In this document: in pieces, positions 9,153-15,758 of the stretch
Layout of the letters: every line of letters begins with the position of its first letter
Numbering within the stretch: position 1 is the first letter of the stretch
Assembly (NCBI GenBank): GCA_036376135.1
Contig: DASVAW010000011.1
Coordinates: 1-35,583, forward strand
Origin: Candidatus Polarisedimenticolaceae bacterium
GTDB lineage: Bacteria > Acidobacteriota > Polarisedimenticolia > Polarisedimenticolales > DASRJG01
DNA length: 35,583 nucleotides
Reading direction: 5' to 3'
Translations under genes and position numbers: made by a program
Notes under the pieces: model-generated
The model's database searches: none
Seen by the model: only the letters and a program-made list of their open reading frames with translations
What the model was told of the DNA's origin: nothing

Positions 9153-10433
9153 TCAGACGGGCTCGACGACGAGGCAGGCGTTGTGCCCGCCGAAGCCGTA
9201 CGACATCTTGAGGGCGAGGCGCGGCCGCAGCTCGCGCGGCCCGCCGGCCACCACGTCCACCGGGCAGTCGGGATCGGGGTTCTCGTAGTTGATCGTCGGC
9301 GCGACGCGCCCCTCGCGAAGCGCCAGGGCGAGCGCCGCGATCTCCATCGCCCCCGAGGCGGCGATGGCGTGCCCCGTCATCGACTTCAACGCCGTGACCG
9401 GCACGCGGTCGGTGCGCTCCCCGAACAGGCGCCGGAGCGCCCGCGCCTCGGTCCGGTCGTTGGGGATCGTCGAGGTGCCGTGCGCGCTGACGTGTTCGAC
9501 TTCGTCGACCGCACGATCCGCCGAGCGCAGGGCGCGGCGCGCGAGGTCCGCGATCGTCGCGCCGGTCTCGTCGAGCTGGACCATCGAGACGGCGTCGCAG
9601 TTCGCGGCGTACCCGACGATCGACGCGTACGGGCGCGCGCCGCGGGCGCGGGCGTGGGCCTCGCGCTCGAGGACCAGCACCGCCGCCCCCTCGCCGAGCA
9701 CGAACCCGTCGCGTTCCCGGTCGAAGGGACGGCTCGCCCGCCCCGGCTCGTCGTTGCGGGTGGACATCGCGCGCAGCCGGTCGAACCCGAGCATCGCGAA
9801 GGCGTCCTCGTCGTCGACGAGCGCTTCCGCACCGCCCGCGAAGGCGACGTCGGCCTCGCCGTCGCGCAGCAATCTCCAGGCGTCGCCGGCGGCCATCGTG
9901 CCCGCGGCGCAGGCGGTCGCGATCGACTTGCACTCCCCGCGGGCCCCGAGCCGGATCGCCACCTCGGCGGCGGGGGCGTTGGGGATCACCATCGGGAGGC
10001 CCAGGCGACGCGCGCCGACGCGGGTGCGGGTCCGGCGCCAGGTCGCGTGGCTGTTCTCGAGGGTCGTCAGCCCGCCGATCCCGGAGCTGAGGACGACGCA
10101 CGCCCGCGAGGGATCGACTTCACGAAGCCTCGGCCGGTCCCCTCCGTCGAGTCCGAGCCCGGCGTCCTCGACGGCCTCGAGCGCGGCGGCCATCGCGAAC
10201 CAGCTGACGCGATCGAGCAGGGCCGCCTGTCGGCGAGGCAGGCCGAGGGTCGCCGGATCGAATCCGCGCACCGGCGCCGCGATCTTCGTCGCGATGTCGG
10301 TCTCCTCGAGCCAGGGGTGGCCGGGTCGGATCACCCCCGATCGCCCGGCGAGCGCGCCCTCCCAGAAGGCGCGGCGGCCGATGCCGATCGGGCTGACGAT
10401 GCCGATTCCGGTGAGGACGACGCGCTCGTTCAA
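9153..10433 (-). CDS. fabF: Beta-ketoacyl-ACP synthase, FabF/KAS II type
   Basis: This 426-residue condensing enzyme extends acyl-ACP with malonyl-ACP. The Cys-His-His triad with its lysine is intact: Cys175 in TACAAGT, His318 in HGTSTIPND, and Lys350 and His355 in KSMTGHAIAASG. The C-terminal SYGFGGHNA loop is present. The start is TTG 10433, giving NERVVLTGIGIVSPIG as the normal family N-terminus. An in-frame ATG at 10490 would add a non-conserved 19-residue leader inside the probable promoter. No acpP or fabG lies nearby. Instead lnt follows within 5 bases, so this may be a secondary ketosynthase tied to envelope lipid supply. Confidence 0.88.
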   Translation of the reverse strand: MNERVVLTGIGIVSPIGIGRRAFWEGALAGRSGVIRPGHPWLEETDIATKIAAPVRGFDPATLGLPRRQAALLDRVSWFAMAAALEAVEDAGLGLDGGDRPRLREVDPSRACVVLSSGIGGLTTLENSHATWRRTRTRVGARRLGLPMVIPNAPAAEVAIRLGARGECKSIATACAAGTMAAGDAWRLLRDGEADVAFAGGAEALVDDEDAFAMLGFDRLRAMSTRNDEPGRASRPFDRERDGFVLGEGAAVLVLEREAHARARGARPYASIVGYAANCDAVSMVQLDETGATIADLARRALRSADRAVDEVEHVSAHGTSTIPNDRTEARALRRLFGERTDRVPVTALKSMTGHAIAASGAMEIAALALALREGRVAPTINYENPDPDCPVDVVAGGPRELRPRLALKMSYGFGGHNACLVVEPV

Positions 10434-10480
10434 GGAGAGGGAACCTCGCGCCGGAGGAAAAACCGCAGGAAAGACGCCGG

Positions 10481-10490
10481 ATGCTAACAT
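10481..10490. promoter_or_regulatory. Shared bidirectional -10 element between the ketosynthase and CYTH genes
   Basis: The 10-mer ATGCTAACAT reads as an extended -10 on both strands. On plus it is TG-C-TAACAT, with the hexamer at 10485-10490. On minus it is TG-T-TAGCAT, with the hexamer at 10486-10481. On minus a GTGACG -35 candidate lies 17 bases away (10504-10509). The plus start site would fall at about 10496-10497, on the ATG itself, predicting a leaderless CYTH mRNA. Confidence 0.5.
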
Positions 10491-10496
10491 CCGCGC

Positions 10497-11063
10497 ATGT
10501 CCGCGTCACGCGAGACCGAAGTGAAGCTGCCCTTCGAGTCCACCCGCGCGGCGCGGGAGGCGCTGAGCCGCGCCGGGGCCCGCCTCGAGGTGGCGCGCTC
10601 GTTCGAGGACAACCGGATCTACGACCGCGGGGATGGTTCCCTGGAGCGGGACGGGCTCGTCTTGCGACTGCGCGTGGACGACGGCGGCGGGCGGATCACC
10701 TTCAAGGGGCCGGTCGAGGGGGAGCGCCGCCACAAGGCGCGCGTCGAACACGAGACCGTCGTCGGGGATCCCGACGCGGCGCACCGGCTGCTCGAAGGCC
10801 TCGGTTACCGCGTCGCGTGGCGTTACCAGAAGTACCGCACCACCTACCGGCTCCACGACGTCGAGGCGATGCTCGACGAAACGCCGATCGGCTGCTGGGT
10901 CGAGCTCGAAGGCGAGCCCGACGCGATCGATCGCGCGGCGGCCCGGCTCGGCATTCCCCCCGATCGCTACGTGACCGACACCTACCGCGATCTCGCGGTG
11001 CGTCATGCGCGCGAGCGCGGGATCGCCCTCGCCGACCTCGTCTTCGAGAGCGCGGCGCCGTGA
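10497..11063 (+). CDS. CYTH-domain protein (triphosphate tunnel enzyme, CyaB/thiamine-triphosphatase-like)
   Basis: This 188-residue cytoplasmic protein starts with the CYTH signature ExExK (Glu6, Glu8, Lys10). It continues with RIYDRGDGSLERDGLVLRLR and alternating basic and acidic strand residues that line the triphosphate tunnel (TFKGP, RYQKYRTTY, VELEG). Bacterial members hydrolyse inorganic triphosphate or thiamine triphosphate, or make cAMP (class IV cyclase); the substrate cannot be read from sequence. The start is ATG 10497 with no ribosome site, and a -10 element ends 6 bases before it. The stop overlaps the nucleotidyltransferase start as GTGA. Confidence 0.88.
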   Translation: MSASRETEVKLPFESTRAAREALSRAGARLEVARSFEDNRIYDRGDGSLERDGLVLRLRVDDGGGRITFKGPVEGERRHKARVEHETVVGDPDAAHRLLEGLGYRVAWRYQKYRTTYRLHDVEAMLDETPIGCWVELEGEPDAIDRAAARLGIPPDRYVTDTYRDLAVRHARERGIALADLVFESAAP

Positions 11064-12133
11064 GGGCGATGGTGCTCGCCGCCGGCCTCGGCGAGCGGAT
11101 GCTCCCGTTGACGCGCACGGTGCCGAAACCGGCGATCCCGGTTCTCGGTCGGCCGCTCCTGGCGCAGGTGATCTCGAGGCTCGCCGCCGCCGGGGTGCGT
11201 TCCCTGGCGATCAACCTGCACCACCTCCCCGACCGGGTCCGGGAGGTCGCCGAAGCCGCGGTCCCGGCCGGGTTCGAGGAGCTCGCCTTTTTCGAGGAAC
11301 GCGGGACGATCCTCGGCACCGGGGGGGGCCTCAAGAACGCCGAACGGACGCTGCGGGGTCACGGCACGATCCTCGTTCGGAACAGCGATTTCCTCAGCGA
11401 CATCCCCATCGACCGGGCCCTCGAGGCGCATCGCCGGTCGGGGCTTCCCGCGACCCTGGTGCTCGTCCCCGAGCGGCCTGGGTATACCCCCCTCGACGTC
11501 GATGCGTCCGGGCGCGTCAGCTCGATCGGAGGGGAGCCGCCGGCGCCCGCCGGGTCGAGCCGCTTCCGGGGGACGTTCACCGGCCTCCACTTCATCGAGG
11601 AAGAGATCCTCGACCGGCTTCCTTCCGGTCGGCCGAGCGACATCGTCCGGGAGGTGTACCGGCCGCTGGTGGCGGAAGGGCGGCTGGGGGCCTGGATCCA
11701 CCGCGGGCACTGGCTCGAGTTCGGGACGCCCCGGGAGTACCTCGACGGTTCCCTGCAGCTGCTGGACCTTCCGTTCTCGCAGCTGCGCCGCTTCGCGGAG
11801 CCCGATCCGATCCGGGAGTTCCCGAACGCGCGGGTGGCGATGGGCGCCGGTGCGGAGGCGGCCGACCCGGTGGCCAGCCTGAGAGGGCGCGTGGCCCTCG
11901 GCTTGGCGGCGCGCGTCGGGTCGGGGACCCGGATCGTCGATTCCGTCGTCCTTCCGGAGGCCTGGATCGGCCCGGAGGCGCGCTTGGAGCGGGTCGTCGT
12001 CGGTCCCGGAGCCGAGATTCCCGCGGGATTCTCGATCCAGGACGCTCTCCTCTGCGCCGACCCGGGGGACGGATCCGCCGTCCCCCCCGGCGTGGAGAGG
12101 GTCTCGGGACTCCTCGTACGGAGGTTCGCGTGA
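11060..12133 (+). CDS. Sugar-1-phosphate nucleotidyltransferase with left-handed beta-helix tail (MurU-like)
   Basis: This 357-residue protein has a Rossmann-type N-terminal domain with the pyrophosphorylase signature LAAGLGERMLPLTRTVPKP (residues 5-23), which binds the NTP. TGGGLKNA and LVRNSDFL form the sugar/metal site. After about residue 235 comes a tail with hexapeptide-like spacing (VASLRGRVALGLAARVGSG, then VVLPEAWIGPEARLE), probably a short left-handed beta-helix. The adjacent kinase suggests the MurNAc recycling pair MurU/AmgK, in which MurU makes UDP-MurNAc from MurNAc-1-phosphate. Pseudomonas MurU lacks the tail, so a mannose-1-phosphate guanylyltransferase or other activity is also possible. 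GTG start in a GTGA overlap. Confidence 0.8.
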   Translation: MRAMVLAAGLGERMLPLTRTVPKPAIPVLGRPLLAQVISRLAAAGVRSLAINLHHLPDRVREVAEAAVPAGFEELAFFEERGTILGTGGGLKNAERTLRGHGTILVRNSDFLSDIPIDRALEAHRRSGLPATLVLVPERPGYTPLDVDASGRVSSIGGEPPAPAGSSRFRGTFTGLHFIEEEILDRLPSGRPSDIVREVYRPLVAEGRLGAWIHRGHWLEFGTPREYLDGSLQLLDLPFSQLRRFAEPDPIREFPNARVAMGAGAEAADPVASLRGRVALGLAARVGSGTRIVDSVVLPEAWIGPEARLERVVVGPGAEIPAGFSIQDALLCADPGDGSAVPPGVERVSGLLVRRFA

Positions 12134-13113
12134 GCGGGATGCGTCCGGAGCTCGTCGCCTGGCTCGAGGACGCCTACCCCCGCCTCCGCTGGCGGGGCCT
12201 CGCCGGGGACGCCTCCACCCGGAAGTTCTGGAGGATCCTCTTCCCCGAGCAGGCGACGCGGATCGTGATGGACTATGGCGCCCCCTTCGCCGGGGAGACC
12301 GACGACGTGCGACTGTCGCGGGTGTTCCACGAGGCGGGGCTGCGGATCGCGTCGATCGAACACGTCGCTCCCGACCCCGGCTGCCTCGTCCTCGAGGACC
12401 TGGGGGACCGGACCTTCGAGATCGCCCTGACCGGCGCCTCCAGCTCCCAGGTCGAGGACCTCTACCGGCGCGCCGTCGACTTCGCCGTCGCCATTGCGGA
12501 ACGGGGGACGCGGGCGTTGCGACGCTCGGAACGGGCGGCCGGCCCCGCCCTCGACTCCGAGAAGTTCCGATTCGAGATGGACTTCTTCGTCGAGCACTAC
12601 GTTCGCGGGTTCCGCGGCGCCGAGTCGATCGACGAGGCCCTCGTCGAGTCGCTGCGTCAACTCGCCGACGTCGCGGCGGCCAGCCCGCGGGTTCTCTGTC
12701 ATCGCGACTACCACGCCCGCAACCTGATGGTCCTCCGGGACGGCGAGCTCGCGATGGTGGATATCCAGGACGCCCGTTGGGGGCCGGACACCTACGACCT
12801 GGCCTCCCTGCTTCGGGACGCCTACGTCGACCTCGACGAGGAGTTGGTCGTCGAGTTGTGCGAGCGATACCGAACCGGGCTTCCCGATCCTCCCGAGCCT
12901 GGCGCGTTCCGCTCGCGCTTCGGGATCGTCGCCGCGCAGCGGATGATCAAGGCGCTCGGGACCTTCGGCTACCAGGTCCACCGTCTCGGGCGCGACCGCT
13001 ACCGGGAGGCCATTCCGCGCACCGTCCGCAGGCTCTCCCGGCTTCTGCCGACCTCCTCCGTCCCCGCCACGCTCGTGCACGCCATGGAGAGGGCGCGCCT
13101 ACTCGAAACGTAG
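12130..13113 (+). CDS. Aminoglycoside phosphotransferase-fold sugar kinase (AmgK-like)
   Basis: This 327-residue cytoplasmic kinase has a nucleotide-binding N-lobe (GDASTRKFWRI at about 26-36) and the catalytic loop HRDYHARNL (Asp193, Asn198). The metal-binding MVDIQDARWGPDTYDLASLL follows (Asp211). The wording of these motifs matches the AmgK group of anomeric sugar kinases, which phosphorylate MurNAc/GlcNAc at C1 in peptidoglycan recycling. The coupled upstream nucleotidyltransferase would use the product. GTG 12130 starts in a GTGA overlap. The 3' end overlaps the convergent TldE-like gene by 15 bases. The substrate is inferred. Confidence 0.8.
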   Translation: MSGMRPELVAWLEDAYPRLRWRGLAGDASTRKFWRILFPEQATRIVMDYGAPFAGETDDVRLSRVFHEAGLRIASIEHVAPDPGCLVLEDLGDRTFEIALTGASSSQVEDLYRRAVDFAVAIAERGTRALRRSERAAGPALDSEKFRFEMDFFVEHYVRGFRGAESIDEALVESLRQLADVAAASPRVLCHRDYHARNLMVLRDGELAMVDIQDARWGPDTYDLASLLRDAYVDLDEELVVELCERYRTGLPDPPEPGAFRSRFGIVAAQRMIKALGTFGYQVHRLGRDRYREAIPRTVRRLSRLLPTSSVPATLVHAMERARLLET

Positions 13114-14391
13114 CCCCTCGAAGACCAGCCCCGGCGTCACGACCCCCCAGCCGGCCGGACGCGCCGCCCCGACGCCGCCGACGCAGGCCTCCGCCAAGGC
13201 GTGCGGGTGGACCTCCGCGCGGGCGCCCTGGAACACCTCGCCCCGGGACTCTCCCTCCCGGCGCAACCCGTCCAGCTCCAGGATCCAGCGGTCCCGCCGG
13301 ACGGGGTGCAGTCGGATCGCCTGCACCCGATAAAACCGCTCGGGGCGACCGACCTCGGGGGGGTCGAGCACGAGGGTTGTGGGATGAGGCTCGGGGCGGT
13401 CGCGATAGGAGGGTCGCCGGAAGGTCCCCGGCCCGTCGAGCGCCCGCAGGACCTCCCCATCCTCCGCGAGAGCGAGTCGGCCCGCGTCGAATCCGAGGTC
13501 GTCGAACGTCCCGCCGACGAGCCCCCGCGCCTGCAGTGGATCGTCGGACAGGCGCCATCCGGCCCCGACCCGACCGCCCGGTCGCGTCCCGGGGGCGTGG
13601 AGGACGGCGGCGACGGCGGGGACGAGTTGGGCCGCGGCCTGCGGGGTCAACACCCAAGGGAGCAGAGGAGGGCGTTCCGGAAGGCGGGTCGATCCCGGCG
13701 ACGCGTCGAAGTCCTCGGCCCAGGTCCCGGCATCGAGGGAGGCGAAGTCCCGGGCGACGAGAAACCGGGGTCGCTCCGGGGCGTCGGGGAGTGCCCGCCC
13801 GCGGAAGAGCGCCATCGCCCAGGCCCTCCTGCGCCGGCGAAGCGCACGGGTCCCCAGGTCGTCGAGCAGGAGCTCCCAGGTGACCGCCGTCTCGACCCAG
13901 GCATTCGGCTGCGGGGAGGGCGCACGCGCATCGCTCACCCGCTCGGCCAGGAACCCCCACGCCCGCGCGAGCCACTCCGCGAGCTCCTCGGTCGACGGCA
14001 GCTCCGACTCCACCTCGACGTCGACCCGTTCCACCGACTCGTCACGCCACGCCGACGTGGTGGCGGGAGCGTGAAGGGCGTCGTCGAGCGCCCGCCGCAC
14101 GAGGGGCTCGACCGACGATGCGTCGGCGGCGTAGGTCCCCACCGCGAACCCTTCGCCTCGTCGGGCGCGATCACGCACGCGGACCGCCACGCCCGACTCG
14201 GTGCCTCGAATCGTCTCGATACCTCGCCCCGAGTGCGACGCGCGGACTCGCGTCGACTCGCGGATGAAGAGCTCGACGCGCGATCCACGCGCGGAGAGCC
14301 TCGCTCGCTCGAGCCATTGCGAAGCCTCGAGGATCAGGGGTGACGACGACCAGGGTGCGAATAAGGTCAACGCGTTGCTTCTCTGCGCCAT
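13099..14391 (-). CDS. TldE/PmbA-like metalloprotease partner subunit (divergent)
   Basis: This 430-residue protein is weakly but recognisably of the TldD/PmbA family. It has an N-terminal domain with SGRGIETIRGTESGVAVRVRD (about 54-75), where the TldD/E fold binds peptide. It has a middle PWVLTPQAAAQLVPAVAAVL and a C-terminal half with LVGGTFDDLGFDAGR and YRVQAIRLHPVRRDRWILELDG. It has no HExxxH metal site, as expected for the E subunit, whose partner holds the zinc. TldD/TldE heterodimers degrade unfolded peptides and mature some ribosomal peptides. The TldD-like gene lies 46 bases upstream on the same strand. Start ATG 14391 has no clear ribosome site. Confidence 0.7.
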   Translation of the reverse strand: MAQRSNALTLFAPWSSSPLILEASQWLERARLSARGSRVELFIRESTRVRASHSGRGIETIRGTESGVAVRVRDRARRGEGFAVGTYAADASSVEPLVRRALDDALHAPATTSAWRDESVERVDVEVESELPSTEELAEWLARAWGFLAERVSDARAPSPQPNAWVETAVTWELLLDDLGTRALRRRRRAWAMALFRGRALPDAPERPRFLVARDFASLDAGTWAEDFDASPGSTRLPERPPLLPWVLTPQAAAQLVPAVAAVLHAPGTRPGGRVGAGWRLSDDPLQARGLVGGTFDDLGFDAGRLALAEDGEVLRALDGPGTFRRPSYRDRPEPHPTTLVLDPPEVGRPERFYRVQAIRLHPVRRDRWILELDGLRREGESRGEVFQGARAEVHPHALAEACVGGVGAARPAGWGVVTPGLVFEGLRFE

Positions 14392-14417
14392 GCCGCGAGG
14401 AAAGGGATCGAAGTGAT

Positions 14418-14440
14418 TGACAACCTTCTATTTCTTGTCA
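14418..14440. repeat. Small inverted repeat between the TldD-like and TldE-like genes
   Basis: TGACAA (14418-14423) and TTGTCA (14435-14440) are exact inverted copies separated by 11 AT-rich bases, and the right arm includes the TldD-like stop codon. The AT-rich patch is unusual for this sequence. It could be an operator or a weak RNA hairpin controlling the downstream gene. No poly-T follows. Confidence 0.3.
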
Positions 14441-15634
14441 CGCGTGAACTCTGACCAACCCTAGTCGGCATGTCGGCGCGCCGACGCTCACGGCCAGGGG
14501 TTGACCATCCTTGAAACACGTTCCGAGGCAGGTGTCGAACTCGAGATCGTCCGCGATGCAATCAAAGCCGCGCAGCGCCTGCGCCGCCGTCATCGACAGC
14601 AGGCACGGCTGCACCGGTTCTACGATCGCACCGTCGCGGATCAGATCGGCATCGACGACGCGGAACATGGCGCGACCGGTTCGAGGGTCGACCGATGCCG
14701 CCTCCAGGCGGCGCACGAACAACCCCGACGTCACCCCGATCAGCGCATCCTCCGCGCGGTCGCTCCCCGTCGTCACGAACGTGCATCCCATCCGAGGTCG
14801 TGGCGGCTCCGGGAACGACGACCGGCGAAGTCGTCCCGCGCCGAGTCGCTGCGCGACGCGCCCCTCCTCGATGAGCGAGATCGGGACGACCGCTTCCCCG
14901 GTGTCGTCGATCTTCCACGGGACCCGACCCCTTCGGGGGTCGTCGACGATGCGGAGGCCCCTGGGGCCGACCTCCTCGGTCCTCGACGCAAGCCACGACC
15001 CGCCGCGGCTCACCACGTCCTCCTCGAGCGCGTGACCGACGAGCTCGTGGACGATGATGCCGGCGACCCCCGGGGCGAGAACGACGGGCATCACGCCGTC
15101 CGGGGCCGGGACCGCCCCCCCTCTCGCCTTCGCCCGGGCCACGGTCTCTCGAGCGAACCGCTCGAGGTCGGGTTCCCGACCCGGCCGCCAGACGGCATCA
15201 GCGACAGCGCTTCCCCCCTGCCTCAGTCGGACCTCGAGACGGATTCGGCTCCCGCGCCTGCGGTCCTGGGCGGGGGGCACCCCGGGGCGGCCGATCCCGA
15301 TCCGCTGATCGGTGGCGACGTACGTGACGCGGGCGTCCGGCCCGGCGAGGCCCCGGAGGCGCTCCGTCCATCGACGCGCCCCCTCGAGGTCCGGGGCGCC
15401 ACCCGAAACCGACGGGTGCGGGTCGGATTGGAAGGTCAGGTTCGCGCCCTCGGCCCGGCACCAACCCGACGACGTCGCGAGCCTCGAGCGAAGTGGCTCG
15501 CCCCCGATTCCCTCGAGAGTGAGGTCGTGGCGTTGCTCGAGGAAGACGTGTCCGCCCGGGGACAACCCGGCCGCCGCGTCCTGGATCCGTTGAAGGAACG
15601 GATCGTCGAAAACCGCGCCGTTTCGAACGTTCAA
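14438..15634 (-). CDS. tldD: TldD-like zinc metalloprotease
   Basis: This 398-residue protein has the TldD metal motif HELVGH (His196, Glu197, His201) in VAGIIVHELVGHALEED. A C-terminal Cys/Gly-rich segment follows (LGTCFKDGQPLAVSVGAP), where TldD supplies further metal ligands. It is shorter than the usual TldD (about 480), mainly in the N-terminal domain. Two such subunits form a cage that cuts peptides threaded through it. The TTG start is chosen because GGGGAG lies 8 bases before it and conserved sequence follows soon after. It is divergent from the receiver-TonB gene across 124 bases. No precursor-peptide gene is visible nearby. Confidence 0.78.
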   Translation of the reverse strand: MNVRNGAVFDDPFLQRIQDAAAGLSPGGHVFLEQRHDLTLEGIGGEPLRSRLATSSGWCRAEGANLTFQSDPHPSVSGGAPDLEGARRWTERLRGLAGPDARVTYVATDQRIGIGRPGVPPAQDRRRGSRIRLEVRLRQGGSAVADAVWRPGREPDLERFARETVARAKARGGAVPAPDGVMPVVLAPGVAGIIVHELVGHALEEDVVSRGGSWLASRTEEVGPRGLRIVDDPRRGRVPWKIDDTGEAVVPISLIEEGRVAQRLGAGRLRRSSFPEPPRPRMGCTFVTTGSDRAEDALIGVTSGLFVRRLEAASVDPRTGRAMFRVVDADLIRDGAIVEPVQPCLLSMTAAQALRGFDCIADDLEFDTCLGTCFKDGQPLAVSVGAPTCRLGLVRVHA

Positions 15635-15651
15635 GGCCCCGGCTCCCCGCC

Positions 15652-15680
15652 TTGAAAGGCCGCGAGGCCAACCCTATGTT
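15652..15680 (+). promoter_or_regulatory. Sigma70-type promoter of the receiver-TonB gene
   Basis: TTGAAA (15652-15657) and TATGTT (15675-15680) are separated by 17 bases, with 5/6 and 4/6 matches to the housekeeping consensus. Transcription should begin near 15687 and leave a leader of about 72 bases before ATG 15759. On the opposite strand the same spot contains TAGGGT (15676-15671), a weaker -10 candidate for the TldD-like gene. Confidence 0.6.
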
Positions 15681-15758
15681 CTCCGCGGACTGCGCGAGTC
15701 TTTCCGGACGTTCGGCGAGGTCGAGGGTCACGCCGCACGCGGTCCACGGGGTCGCCGG

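Noticed and set aside
10434-10490. Longer ketosynthase start at ATG 10490
   Set aside because: It would add 19 non-conserved residues and place the start inside the -10 element, only 6 bases from the divergent CYTH start. TTG 10433 gives the normal family N-terminus.
14392-14437. A short precursor-peptide gene for the TldD/TldE pair in the gaps at 14392-14437 or 15635-15758
   Set aside because: The first gap is too short for a gene. The second holds only promoter-like sequence and no start with a ribosome site followed by a plausible peptide.
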